64,000 nt of DNA from Pholiota molesta. Taxonomy: Eukaryota; Basidiomycota; Agaricomycetes; Agaricales; Strophariaceae. The stretch spans positions 1 to 64,000 of the forward strand of contig JACGCK010000195.1 of the NCBI GenBank assembly GCA_014925825.1. Reading direction: 5' to 3'. A program made the translations under genes and the position numbers. The notes under the pieces were generated by a model. That model saw nothing but the letters and a program-made list of their open reading frames with translations. It was not told the DNA's origin and made no database searches. Below, one piece after another: positions 10,122 through 21,677 of this stretch (positions within the stretch are counted from its first letter, which is position 1; the number at the start of each line of letters is the position of its first letter).

Positions 10122-12960
10122 ATGCTGGGTATCTGGGGCCAGGCATGTCTAAGACCACCATTAGCCGGCACTCTCAAGGTGGTTGGCGCTCGGAATTTCC
10201 ACACGTCGAGGGCGGGCACTCGAAGCGTTCTCAACCTTCGGAATAGGATACCAACACATACGCACTCTTTTCGCCACGCTTTCCGAACCTTTCCAACTCA
10301 AAGGTTCAATTCAACGCAGGCCCCACCTCCGCCAACGACGTCACCAACAGCTCCGAAGACACGCTCTCTGTTATCGCGCTTTATTCCTAGTCCGTCAGAT
10401 GTAAAAACGGGAACATTGGACAGTAAATCTTCGTTCAAAAAGATTGTCGCTCTGGCTAAGCCGGAATGGAAGCCGTTGTCGATAGCTATTGGGCTTCTCC
10501 TCGCTTCGTCTGCGGTTTCGATGAGCATACCGTTCACGATTGGTAGATTGATCGACTTTTTCTCCACTGCGAATCCAGTGAGTTAAATATTCGACGTGTC
10601 ATGAACAAATTTTGATTCCTCTCAGCAACTTCCTTTCGGACTGTCCACTTGGCAAGCTTCAGCTGGACTTCTACTCCTTTTCACCCTGGGCGCGCTTGCC
10701 AACGCTGGTCGTGCAATGCTCATGCGATTATCAGGTACGTTTTGTAACAAGGGAATTAATTCCTCTCATCATTTCTCTTCAGGTCAAAGGATCGTGGCGC
10801 GTCTACGGGAGCGAACTTTCGCAGCAGCCCTCAAACAAGAAGTCGAATTCGTGGAAAAAGGCGAAGGAGATGTTCTCAGCCGGCTGAGCGTGGATACCAG
10901 CATCGTCGGAGAAAGGTTCGTGTTGTAAAGGAGTGGCTTTGTCGCATGCTTATATGCGCTTAGTGTCACGCAGAACCTTTCGGATGGTCTTCGAGCAATT
11001 GTCATGTCCACTGTTGGACGTAAGTGTATATGTCTACAGCCTCTTTTGAAATAGTACTCATCAAGAAACAACAGTCGGTGCTATGTTCTATGTGTCTCCC
11101 CAACTTACTATGTTGATGCTTGCTATTGTACCGCCGGTCTCTCTGGGTGCTGTAGGTCTTCCTTTTTCTTATTTTATGACTGCTGACACCCGTTTCAGGT
11201 GTTTTATGGTCGCTACTTGAAAAAGCTCTCCAACCAAACTCAAGAAGCCATGGGCGAAATGACGAAGGTTGCCACAGAGTCCCTATCTGCATTGCGCACA
11301 GTTCAATCCTTTAACGCGGTCCCTCAAGAAGAGCAAAAGTTCCATGAGAGGGTCCTTCATGTCCTCAAGCTTCAAAAGAAAGAGGCAATTGCAAGTGGTA
11401 TTTTCTTTGGAAGCACAGGATGGAGCGGAAATGTCACTCTTCTTGGACTGTTGGGTTACGGTATGTTTTTGTATGGGCTCGTTCTAGATAAACCTACTGA
11501 ATAAAGTTCAGGTGGAACACTAGTCTCTCAAGGAGCTATTTCGGTTGGAGACCTCACCAGTCTTCTACTTTACACTGTCTACGTGGGAAGCGGATTGCAG
11601 ATGCTGACGTGAGTTTTTGTTCATGTATCAGAGCTGATTAGACTCACGAATAATATTTCTCAAGCTCATTCTTCGTATGTGCCCATTCTTGGTTTTCATG
11701 AGCATTTCTTTCTTATGCCCAGCCAGTCCTCGATCATGCGCGGAATCGGTGCTGGAATGCGGGTCTTCGAAGTCCTCCACAGGCAACCCGCTATACCATA
11801 TAATCAGGGAGATGAAGTGCCAAAAGACCATATCGGGCGTATCAAATTCGAACGTGTGTTCTTTGAATACCCAAGTCGAAAAGGTACACCTATTCTGAAG
11901 GAATTTGATCTCGAGTTGAAACCCGGAGAAAGCGTTGCTATTGTGTTTGTACTGCCTTTGCTGCATGCTATCTGAACCTGATGTTCATCGTTTTCAGAGG
12001 GGAGAGCGGAGGAGGCAAATCTTCAATACATTCGCTCCTTGTCCGATTTTACGACCCTATCCAGGGCAAGATTACCTGGGACGGAAAAGGTATGCTGTAC
12101 CTTGGCATCTTTAGAGGTAGTTGTCCTCATTTTCGCTGTAGACATTCGCGAATTTTCGACAACGTCATGGCGCCAGATTATCGGCATCGTTCCTCAAGAC
12201 CCAGTCTTATTCACTGGTACAATAGCCTCTAATATCGCGTTCGGAAACCCAAATGCTACCAGACAGGAGATCGAAATCGCAGCCCGGGAAGCCAACTGCG
12301 AGTTCGTCTGGGGTATGCCCGATGGATTCGATACTCAGAGTGAGTGAATCCCGTTCTTCTTGTCGAGTTAATCGACTAATGGGGTCTTCAAGTCGGTCGA
12401 CTCAGTCTGAGCGGAGGGCAGCGTCAGCGTTTGGCGATAGCTCGGGCGTTATTGAAGAAACCTGTTATATTGGCTCTTGACGAAGCTACGAGTGCCCTTG
12501 ATGCCACTTCTGAACGAAGAGTGCGGCTGTTCCATATCGTCTTTTCTCTTTTGTCGCTCATTTTCTGTTCTTCAGGTCAACGACGCCATCGACAAGATTC
12601 TTCATTCACGAAAGACTACAGTCTTGATCGTTGCGCATCGTCTATCTACCATTGCTCGTGCAGAACGTATTGTAGTCCTCGAAGGAGGACGCATCAGCGA
12701 ATCAGGAACTTATCACGAATTGGTGAGTAATTTTCCGTCGTGCAGATTAAAGGAGTGGCGCTGACATGTTTCGATATCAGGTTGAACGTCCAGATTCTCG
12801 TTTCCGAGCTCTGATGGCCGCGCAACTAAATGCCGCTGCGGGTGAAACCATAACCTACAAGCCCGAGGAAGAAAATGAAGATACCTCGGAAGCTCATGAG
12901 GAGGCGGATGAACACCAGACGCAAGACTCAGAATCCCAGCCTTCCCAGAAGGCATCATGA
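10122..12960 (+). CDS. MDL1: mitochondrial ABC half-transporter (ABCB10/MDL1 type)
   Basis: This is a half-size ABC exporter of about 750 residues, predicted to act in the mitochondrial inner membrane, where yeast Mdl1 exports peptides. The N-terminus is rich in Arg, Ser and Thr and lacks acidic residues, as in a mitochondrial presequence. A six-helix membrane domain follows, including [13 protein letters not shown] and [13 protein letters not shown]. The nucleotide-binding domain has Walker A (GESGGGKSS, completed across the intron ending near 11998), the Q-loop region ([14 protein letters not shown]), the ABC signature [10 protein letters not shown] near 12400, Walker B with D-loop ([13 protein letters not shown]) near 12470 and the H-loop ([10 protein letters not shown]) near 12640. 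The C-terminal tail is acidic. About twelve short introns splice cleanly. The assignment to MDL1 rather than ATM1 rests on the GQRIV/VTQNL region and is likely but not proven. Confidence 0.9.
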
Positions 12961-13314
12961 TCTATTTTTTTTTTATCACGTCCGGTATGTTCGTGAAACT
13001 CATATAATACCACCCTCCACCCCCCGCATTGTATCGAACTTACATCATCTTTGTCATTTATTTACATTTAGTAGCCATTAGAATACAGTCAACTCACCGA
13101 ATATCTCACGATGGTGCCCTCCTCTTCCGCGAGAGATGACAGCACCCGCTGATCAGACTGCGATATCCAATTTAAGTGGACGAATCAAAACCACACCACG
13201 GCTTGGGTCCTCGGACCTCGTGTATGTTCACCGTCAGTGACATAGAGTGACATCATCTTATGGGTCACAGTAATATTAAAGGCGCCTAGCTCGCGGCATC
13301 CTCATGCACTTTCC
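12961..13314. other. intergenic spacer
   Basis: This spacer holds the 3' UTR of the ABC transporter, a T-run near 12964, and the promoter of the following gene. No distinct element was seen. Confidence 0.4.
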
Positions 13315-14401
13315 ATGCCTTCCCTCACCCTCAATAGCACTGATGCAACTGGCTCTCCAGGTCTCGGACCTATCTCATTCGACGCGCAGATCGAGAAGAC
13401 CAAGTCTTATACCCAACAGCTCAAGCTGCCCTTGGATGGCTTAACGGTTCGATTATAATGTATAATAATACCTGTAAATCTAACGGATAGGCCACGTTTA
13501 TTATGTGCTGACAGGCCGCTTTCGATTCGTTGAATGTGCAGACGTTGCAGATTGCTCTCCTACATGATGTTGGAACGACGCAAGAGATGCTCGAGTTCGT
13601 ATATCCATGGTCTGCACAATGTCGATCAACGGGTTAACAGGCGTAGACTTCGCGATCAGATGCTTCAACAGGACCAGAAACACAAGGATGGTCTTATGGA
13701 GATTCAAAGTGAGCTATCATGGAATCCCTCTGATTTTGCGCTAGTTGTGAATGGATAATTCCTTAAGACATTCTCGACGATCTGTTGAAGAACCAGATCA
13801 TGGATGCTATGCGAAAGGAAGGTTTGTTATATTCCTTGAGTTGTGGTCTTCTGTCTCCTGACATCTGTATGCTAGTCGAAGAGGAGATCACGAATCAAAT
13901 CGATGAAATTGTGAAAGAGAAGGTGGCTGAATGCCTCAAAGACCATATCCCTCCTGAGCTTCAGGAGGAATTTGCGACAAGCAAGCGTGAATTACAAGAG
14001 CTAACGCTCCGATTGCATAATTCGTAAGTGATGGCCTTACCTGTATATATTCGACAATACCCACTATCTTTATTCATTATGCTCATTTTCAGGGAGAGCC
14101 GTCGTGCGAATGGCAAACTCAGATCTAACAAGCCTGATGATTCGCTTGCAACGATGTACATGACCAATGGAACCGTGAGCCCCGACTATCCAAAGGACCT
14201 GAAAGGACTTTTTTCCTTAGATGGTAAGTATATACTTTATACTGTACCTCCTCCTCTTCCATCATTTTCTGATCCCTTGAAGCGGAGAAGGCCAGGGCTC
14301 TCATGACAGAATATGAGCTCCCAGACATTTCCGACTCTCGTGACCGAAATCTGAACAAGCTGATGCAATTCTGTGGTGTGCGATACCAATTGGTGGAATG
14401 A
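13315..14401 (+). CDS. conserved basidiomycete coiled-coil protein of unknown function
   Basis: This protein of about 240 residues is assembled from seven exons, with every junction in frame. It begins MPSLTLNSTDATG and continues with SFDAQIEKTKSYTQQL. A helical, charged middle section follows (RRLRDQMLQQDQKHKDG; EEEITNQIDEIVKEKVAECL), likely forming a coiled coil. The C-terminus LNKLMQFCGVRYQLVE gave me the impression of a conserved fungal signature, but I cannot attach a function. There is no signal peptide or membrane segment, so a soluble intracellular protein is most likely. Two of its introns begin with the donor GTTCG. The start is the first ATG of the frame and the stop is TGA at 14399-14401. 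Confidence 0.72.
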
Positions 14402-14929
14402 GACTCTTACTGTTCTTATATATATTTCGGTACTAATGATACTGAGCATACTTAGGTTCGACGCACCGGCTCTACTACTGATAATTGAGCCGAGAGCAAC
14501 ATATGTACATGCACCCACCGTCGTCTGTTTCTTCGATTTGGTGGGACCCCTCGATATCTACTTATATGTGATTGCGTGCTCTGGGATGCGTATTCTGGTT
14601 TTTTAACAGCTTCAAAACCGAATGGCCTTTCAAAGCCTTACATCTAGAATATCTGGATACATTGATTAATAGTGCCGATGTTATTCCCCGCATAAAATTG
14701 AATCTGAATCACTAAGACAGCTTGAGAAGTTTTTTGTATGGTATTGTAGATGGGTCTCCGCAAGGCTGGCCGCTGGTGTTTGCGTTGATGCGTTTTCGCA
14801 ACTGATTTTCTCACGATTATTTATAACATACTTGATTTCCTTTGTCTCCGATTCATCAGCTCAACCTAATACCGATCAATCCATCGTTCACTACTCAATA
14901 CCCAGCTCATCGAAGGCTCCAACGACATA
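14402..14929. other. intergenic spacer upstream of TYR1
   Basis: AT-rich spacer of about 0.53 kb. It holds the 3' UTR of the coiled-coil gene and the promoter and 5' UTR of TYR1. I recognise no gene or element. Confidence 0.4.
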
Positions 14930-16896
14930 ATGACATCTCAAAATTCTCCAGAAAACGAACGCAACTTGGCGTACAACGCGATACCCATCAATGTGCGGCC
15001 AAACGTATCACCGTCATCCTCCATAGATGACCAGCCAACGATTGGCCTGATTGGCATGGGGGCCATGGGACGAATGTACGCGCAAGCTCTATGCCTTGCT
15101 GGTTGGAAAAAGTGTGTCAATTATACTCACTGCGATCCATCGAGGAAGATGTTTACTGAGGCATAGGTCTCAGGATTCATGTCTGCGACCGACCTGAACG
15201 ATTTGAACAACTTCAAAAGGATTACATTGGTATGTATCCTCATCATTCGCCAGGACTGTTTCTAATTCTTATTTTGTAGATAAACCCTCTATTCGCGTGA
15301 TGCATGATGGCCATGCCGTTTCACGGTCGTCAGACTTCATCGTGTATTCAGTCGAAGCTGAATTCATTGACAAAGTAGTTGCAGAATTCGGCCCATGTGA
15401 GTCCACATTTACTTGTACTACCGCGATATCTTTCGCTGTCGAACCCATCGATAATAATACCACAGGCTTACTATTTTCATTCCATTTCGACAGCAACGAA
15501 AATGCACGCTATCGTAGCCGGCCAAACTTCGGTCAAAGCACCCGAAAAAGCTGCATTTGAAAAGTATCTCCCTGAGGATGTTCACATCGTCTCGTGTCAT
15601 TCTCTGCATGGACCGACCGTGAACCCAGTAGGGCAACCACTCGTGAGTCGAATTGCCTTGAAATTATTTATGCACGCGCCTCGCCAGACTTTCCCTCGAT
15701 CCGCAGGCAATCAATCATGTCCATGTCTTCCCGTTTACTAAATGGACTGATTATTTTAGGTCCTCATTCGTCACAGAGGTTCAGAAGCAGCACTAACTCT
15801 CGTTGAGAACATTCTTCGTCCCCTTGGATCGCGACACGTATACCTTTCTTATGAAGAGCATGATCGTGTAACGGCAAATACTCAAGCAGTGACCCACGCC
15901 GCGTTCCTAAGGTAGCTTTTCCCCTCCGCTCCTTGTTGATTGATCGGGCATGCTCATAGCGCTTACAACTCCTCTGCCAGTATGGGTACGGCCTGGTTCT
16001 CTGCTCAATCCTATCCCTGGGAGCAGGGTCTCTACGTTGGGGGCATCGAGACCGCCAAGGTAAACCTAACCCTCCGTATCTACTCAAATGCATGGCACGT
16101 ATACGCCGGCCTCGCGATTCTCAACCCCGCCGCGAAAACGCAGATTTACCGTTATGCGGCGAGCGCAACGGAGCTATTCAAGATGATGCTCGAAGGTGGG
16201 AATGGTGGGGCGGAAGAACAGCGCCGCTTCCGCGAGCGCGTTGAGTGGGCGAGAAAGGTCGTATTTGGCGACGAGAATAGCGCTGAGCGCCGCCGACGGC
16301 CGATCTTGCTCTCTGAGGATGTCCTTGACCGATTTAGCCTCGGCGGGACCCCGACTCCACATCCTCCTCCCATCACGCTGTCAAAAAACCATATATGTGG
16401 ACCCTCCTCGGGGTGCAGCTCACCCGTAGACGGCGAGGGGCTGGGACACGGCCAAATCCACCCGCCACCGAAATGGCGCCCGAACTCCCACCTCTCGCTC
16501 CTTGCCATGGTGGACTGTTGGGCACACCTCAACATCAATCCCTACATTCATCTTTCCCTAGCCGCAACCCCCATCTTCAGGCTCTTCCTTGGCGTGGCGG
16601 AGCATCTATTCCTCTCCCCTGCACTCCTTTCAGCGTCGATCCATTCGGCTTTGTTCGATACATGGCATAGGGCTGACGATCTCGAATTTGTATGTGCTGC
16701 GCGAGGCTGGAGCCAGTGCGTGAGTTTTGGGAGCTTCAATGTTTACCGGAAGCGGTTTGAAGAGACAGCGGCGTTCTTTGAGGGCCGGTTCCAAGAGGCT
16801 GGGAAGCTTGGTGCGGAGATGATCAAGGCGGTTATGGAAAGTGAGGTGAAAAGGGAGGAGGAGGAAGAGAAAGCAAAGGAAAAAGAGATGAAATAA
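14930..16896 (+). CDS. TYR1: prephenate dehydrogenase (NADP+), tyrosine biosynthesis
   Basis: TYR1 oxidatively decarboxylates prephenate to 4-hydroxyphenylpyruvate, the committed step to tyrosine, in the cytosol. The N-terminal Rossmann fold has the dinucleotide motif GLIGMGAMG near 15045-15070, and the acidic strand end is CDRPERF after the next intron. Downstream are SSDFIVYSVEA, the conserved catalytic-region stretch VSCHSLHGP near 15590 and EEHDRVTANTQAVTHAAF. The large last exon (from about 15980) carries the helical dimerisation domain (SMGTAWFSAQSYPWE, GLYVGGIETAKVNL), then a Pro-rich insertion, the block HLSLLAMVDCWAHL and a Lys/Glu-rich tail. Five to six short introns splice in frame. 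The ATG at 14930 opens a short N-terminal extension before the Rossmann fold, as in fungal homologues. It is not part of an arom cluster. Confidence 0.88.
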
Positions 16897-17266
16897 GGTG
16901 GAGGGTCACTGGAAGTAAGTAAGAACTCCTAAGGGCAGATTTCGGGTGTATGAAAGAGTAATAAATGCCTGGTAGTTGACTCATTGTTAGCTGGTATCAA
17001 ATACTATACACATTCGCATTATATGTGGCACACCATCGCGGCTAAAGCGATGTATCTGCTTAGCGTTTGTTCCCTATATTAGTTTTCTATGAAACTCCTT
17101 TGTTCTTTCCCAACCGTTACTGGCGAGTGGTACTCAAGTGGCATCTGCGCTGCCCATGCCTAACAATTATGGATAGAAGCACGTAACTAGTTGACCATCG
17201 AGGGGAGCCGACGATCCCGAGCGCCCATTGCCCATATGTATTTCACAGCGTAAATGCTGATATGTG
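16897..17266. other. intergenic spacer
   Basis: This spacer lies between the TYR1 stop codon and the first tRNA-Tyr-like fragment. No feature was recognised. Confidence 0.4.
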
Positions 17267-17300
17267 CCCTCGATAGCTCAGCTGGCAGAGCGTGGGACTG
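17267..17300 (+). pseudogene. 5' half of tRNA-Tyr (truncated copy)
   Basis: These 34 bases repeat the 5' half of the intact tRNA-Tyr gene at 18299 with a single mismatch in the D-loop. They cover the acceptor strand, D-arm and anticodon stem, ending at CTG just inside the anticodon. After 17300 the sequence no longer resembles a tRNA. Confidence 0.85.
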
Positions 17301-17344
17301 GGCTCCGGCGCAGGTCTTTCCATCTGGCGCAAGTTCGCTTACGC

Positions 17345-18175
17345 ACCTGCGTAAACAGGGGCCTTTCTCCTACGCCTGGCTTTTGTGTGAGCTGATAAGG
17401 AACCTTGAGCTCGTCACCGGCTTGCTCCAGCCTCCGGATTTCCGCGAAGACTGAGAATGTCTTCCTCGAAGATGTCGTTTTTGATGGTCATGGCTTCCAG
17501 CATAAGCACAGCATCCATCACCATGACTGACTTTGGCAGGTTTCGAACAGACTGCTGAGTACTGCCATGGATGTTAGCGAGAAACTATTTGTGTATTATT
17601 TCCTTACAATTGAGAGGCGTCCATTCGTTTTCCTTTCATCCAGTGAAACTTCATAAAAACAATCATCTCAAGGCCACAGTCTTCGTCATAGCCGACAATA
17701 AAAAATTGGACATCCTTATACGAGTAAATATCCAGTTTGCATAACACTAAACCGACTGACCTTCCACATCAAGAACTGGTCTTCACCAGCGTAGTCATTC
17801 AACTCTACAACAGAACCCCATCGAAAGCCCATGGCGTACATCAAAGTTGCCATAGTCATGATTTGCAGACGCTGAAAGAAAATAAGCATATACACATGAA
17901 AAAAAAAGGGTAGTCTTACTGTATACGACTCATTGAAGCCAACCTCCAAGTTCCAAGCCATAGCCAGAAACTCTACCAAATCTGATTCACTCAGGATACA
18001 TTTTTCCTTCCGGTCGGTGGCGATGACTTTCTCCACTTTGGTCATGTTGGCGACCATCTACAGAGTGTTAAATATAGCAAAGACAAAAATTGGCACGCAT
18101 ACATTAAGTATTTCTTCACGTTGTTCAGAAGTTGCCTTGATACAATAATGTGGATTACGCTAGGAGAATTTAGAT
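17345..18175 (-). pseudogene. decayed tyrosine-recombinase-like gene (DUF3435/FluG-type)
   Basis: Fragments read on the minus strand splice into a partial protein. They are NPHYCIKATSEQREEIL, MVANMTKVEKVIATDRKEK, LQIMTMATLMYAMGFRWGSV, DVQFFIVGYDEDCGLEMI, then LPKSVMVMDAVLMLEAMTIK and, after a frame change, ELKVPYQLTQKPGVGERPL. The order resembles the middle of DUF3435-type proteins of agaricomycetes: a helical block with an Arg-x-Gly-Ser motif, the W-K-D-V strand, and the P-V-L-L-L-A-L-A helix. These are related to tyrosine recombinases. The C-terminal catalytic His/Arg/Tyr part is absent, because the sequence runs into the tRNA-Tyr half copy at 17300. A frame change near 17420 also argues for decay. 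Family assignment is by eye and only moderately sure. Confidence 0.45.
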
Positions 18176-18298
18176 AACGTCTCGAGAGTGACTCAAAACT
18201 CAGAGAATCATGTTGGAATCATGGTAGTAGTCTTGTATTTCCAGCCCCATTGCGCCTCATTGCGCATATGAATTGCACTGTGTAGAGTCCATCATCTG

Positions 18299-18385
18299 CC
18301 CTCGATAGCTCAGTTGGCAGAGCGTGGGACTGTAACGGGTTACGTAATCATCCCGAGGTCGCTGGTTCGAAACCGGCTTGAGGGA
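18299..18385 (+). tRNA. tRNA-Tyr (GTA) with 14-nt intron
   Basis: The cloverleaf folds cleanly. The acceptor stem CCCTCGA pairs with TTGAGGG, and the discriminator is A. The D-stem is GCTC/GAGC, the anticodon stem TGGGA/TCCCG and the T-stem GCTGG/CCGGC with a TTCGAAA loop. The anticodon GTA sits in the loop CTGTAA-A, interrupted after position 37 by a 14-nt intron, as is usual for eukaryotic tRNA-Tyr. Confidence 0.95.
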
Positions 18386-18386
18386 C

Positions 18387-18391
18387 TTTTT
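18387..18391 (+). terminator. RNA polymerase III terminator
   Basis: A run of five T follows the tRNA-Tyr 3' end by one base, and a second five-T run follows soon after. This is the standard pol III stop. Confidence 0.8.
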
Positions 18392-18451
18392 GCTTTTTGG
18401 GGATCTTTTTAATTTTTGCGTGTCTACTATCTACATAGCAGTCTTGGGCCC

Positions 18452-18482
18452 CCGCAGCTTGCGGTCCGGCCCCTTCGGGCCG
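18452..18482 (+). other. two GC-rich hairpins
   Basis: Two perfect inverted repeats lie side by side: a 4-bp stem at 18452-18464 and a 6-bp stem with a CTTC loop at 18467-18482. They sit between the intact tRNA-Tyr and the 3' tRNA fragment in otherwise AT-rich DNA. Their role is unknown. Confidence 0.5.
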
Positions 18483-18530
18483 TCCCTTAGCACTGGTATG
18501 TATTTTGAATGGGATCGAACCTTAGCGACG

Positions 18531-18565
18531 GATTGAGGCCACCGGTTCGACTTCGGTTTGAGGGA
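18531..18565 (+). pseudogene. 3' half of a degenerate tRNA-Tyr
   Basis: This segment aligns with the variable loop, T-arm and acceptor 3' strand of the intact tRNA-Tyr. It ends TTGAGGGA and is followed by the same ACTTTTTG-like terminator. Several substitutions break the T-stem. Confidence 0.7.
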
Positions 18566-19784
18566 CTTTTTGACTTTTTACATTTGGATTCCCGGCGCAT
18601 AATACCATATTAATGGACAGAAATTGTGTGAGTGCGTGAGCACGGAAATTGAAGGGAATCTGAGGCGGCGTTTTAAGCCTGTAAGTTGGGTGCCTTCGCC
18701 AAAAAAGTGCCCTCTACACTAGGTGAAGGGATTCTATACGTTCTGCTAAGATCCCATACACTGGTCACAAATCTAGGGTAATAGAGGCTTTATCACAATG
18801 TCATAAAATGCTCGGAACACTTCTGACGTTTGCAAGGCAGTTTTGTAATAGAATCCATTAGAATGTAAGCGATCATTACAAGGGTTTGTTGAGCTGCAAT
18901 CCTATGCGAGGAATTTGAGAGTTACAAGTCTTTGGAAAGCTTGCGAAAACTTTACAAATGAATTCCGTTGTATTCTCTGTCTTGTAGCCGTACAATCCCA
19001 TGCAACACTGTAAAATTGGATGAAATGTGTGAAGTACGGTAGTTGTGATCCCAGGAAATCTTCTAACCCAATTGAAATTTAATAGAATGTATCTCCTAAT
19101 AAGATTGTGGTACTTTGAAGTTTGGAAATTTCAAACATTTGTATTAAAGTTGTAACTACCCTCATCGTAATGGTAATGAAATAATTCTAATAAGTATCAT
19201 GTATGGGTACACAATATTTCCAAGGCCCATCAAAATGCAATTCGAATGGGTATGATGAACGTACTTAGCTACATTACAAGATGGTTAAAAGTTTCTATCA
19301 TGGTTTTCGCATACTTATACTCGGGCTGAAATCCATTATATATCTAGGCGACCGTACGTATTAAAACTACTTTTTTGCTGATGGCTGTCTTGATGATATG
19401 CCCAAGCGCTCATGATCAACCTCCGAGTGAAGCCTAGGCACCATAGGTGATATACCATCAATATCTCCATCTAATATTCAAAGCTCTCTGGAATTTCAAC
19501 CTTTTTGCGCATGCCGTGCTGCGCAAGGCTAACGGTTTCTTCAACTTCTACAGTCTCTGGCAGTGGCGGGCGCAATTAATTGAAGCCTTGAAAAGGGAGT
19601 CGAGTGCTTCAGCAACTTGAAGTAGCAGCCCACCATTGATCCCGACATTAATTCAAATTGGACGGGCATCACTTTTGCGCGTGATTGTCTGCACTGCCTG
19701 GCACGCGCCGCAGCACGCGCGTCATGACATGAATAGAACTCACGCTCTTGTTGAGCCTAGATACCGTCTTTACTCCTCGCCACC
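18566..19784. other. 1.2 kb AT-rich intergenic region
   Basis: No coding frame, RNA gene or repeat was recognised. The last few hundred bases should hold the promoter of the following oxidoreductase gene. Confidence 0.4.
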
Positions 19785-21493
19785 ATGGCAGACAAATCTG
19801 ATATCCTGGTCCTCGGTGCCACAGGCTACACCGGTCAACTTGTCACTCGATATCTCTCGGCCCACCCACAACGCTCGCAGTTCACACTAGCTCTTGGAGC
19901 ACGCTCGCCACAAAAGCTCAAAAAGCTAGTCCAGCAACTCAATCTACCCGCGTCAGTGAAGGCCGTCCAAGTCGATGTGACAAAAGAGGACGAAATTGAG
20001 GCAGCAGTGAAGCAGACCCGCGTTGTCATCAACACTGTGGGGCCGTATTGGTTGTGGGGAACGCCTGTTGTGCGGTATGTGGCAATTGTTTCGAGATACG
20101 CAGACCCGCGCTCTAACAGCCATTACTTCAGTTCGTGTGTGCGCAACGGTGTGCACTACGTGGATTTGACAGGCGAACCAGCATTTGTCTATAAAATAGT
20201 CCATGAGTATGTCCTTACAATCTCCATACATGTGCGAATCATATTTACTGTGCCATATAGACTAGATTACTATGCTACAAAGACCGGTGCCATCATTGTC
20301 CCTGCATGCGGATTCGATTCAATACCCTCCGATGTATCCGCGTATCTCGCCAATAAAACGCTGAAATCCCTCGGCGCATCCTCCACAGGAGAATACTTAA
20401 ATCCCGGCACCTCACGCAGCGCCCATGAGTTCCGTGGTGGAATCTCTGGCGGTACAATAGCATCTTTGATGACGTACCTTGACAAAACCCCAAAAAGAAT
20501 TATGAAGGAGGCTGGAAGACCATATTCGACAAGTCCAATAATTGGCGTACGCCCCGCCTTCCGCTTCTTGTATGACCTTCCGGTGCCAAATGCAAAAACA
20601 CTGAATGGGGCGATCTTCTTCATGGCACAATCTAATAGAGCTATCGTGCAACGAACATTCGGATTGTTCGAGTTGCAAAAGCAGGAAAGTACGTGGACAT
20701 TTTCAAAATCCTCAACCTTACGTCGGAACGATAAACTGACGGAATTCTTTTGTAACAGAAAAAGACAAGGAGTCAGCTGTACTCTCTTATGGCCCTCAAT
20801 TCGTGTATGACGAATTTATGGTCACACCCGGTCCTGTCTCTGCAATGCTCTTTACTGTGGCACTCTTCGTAGGGTTTGGAATGCTCCTTTTCAAACCAGT
20901 GAGTAATCTTTCGTATTATTTTGTTCATTATTTCTAATAGATGTTTTTAGATTCGCAATCTTGTACACAAGTTTCTTCCACAGTCTGGGGAGGGTCCTAC
21001 CGACGAGTTGCGTATTAAATTCTTAAAAAATCAGTACTGTTTACTGATTTATGATGGTCATTTCCAATCAAGATATATGCAGAAAGGGTTCTTTAAGGTT
21101 ACGAATATCACTACGGCCGCCTCATCGCCTTCTGTGAAGGTCAAGACGGTGATTAAGGGAAATGGCGACCCAGGTTATCTGCTCACCGCACGTAAGTGCC
21201 ATTCAAATGCTCCCCTGATCCCATAGTCACTGCTGATATAACGCCGAAACCTATTTTAAGTTATGATCTCTGAATCAGCCCTATGCTTCCTCCTTCCGCC
21301 CGCTTCTGCCAGCAAGACCGCTGTCGCACAGAAAGATAATATCCACGCTCTACCTGCGCTGGCGCGTCAAGGCGGTGTCTTGACGGCCATGACAGCTTTC
21401 GGGGACGAGTTGATCCACCGCCTAGAGGAGACAGGTAAATTCGAGTTCTCGAGCTCTGTTGTTGAAGACGCCGATAGCAAGAAACGTGTTTGA
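19785..21493 (+). CDS. saccharopine dehydrogenase-like oxidoreductase (SCCPDH family)
   Basis: This NAD(P)-binding oxidoreductase resembles human SCCPDH and mycobacterial trans-acting enoyl reductase. The N-terminal Rossmann motif is LVLGATGYTGQ. The next conserved blocks are VINTVGPYWLWGTPVV, GVHYVDLTGE and IIVPACGFDSIPSD, all diagnostic of the family. A mid-protein Gly-rich block (FRGGISGGTIAS) follows, then a hydrophobic segment (AMLFTVALFVGFGMLLF) near 20845-20900 that could be a membrane anchor. The C-terminal part contains GNGDPGYLLTA and GGVLTAMTAFGDEL. About six short introns splice in frame. It is not likely to be the lysine-pathway saccharopine dehydrogenase itself. Substrate is unknown; a lipid-droplet or membrane-associated role is possible from homologues. 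Confidence 0.85.
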
Positions 21494-21677
21494 ATGATAC
21501 CAGTGAGGATTCTTTTATTTTACTTGTAGATCAAGAGCCTTTGGAGGTTGCAGGGCTCGTTATATATTTGGATCACATTTGGCACATAAACATACTAATT
21601 TCTAGCATATAATTCGTTATCTATTTAATCCTGGATGCATCGAATGACAACAACCTGGATTGCAAGTCGCTCCCTAG

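Noticed and set aside
16395..16670. Alternative frame within the TYR1 last exon as evidence of a frameshift
   Set aside because: The main frame is continuous through both flanking conserved blocks, so the Pro-rich part is a normal variable insertion.
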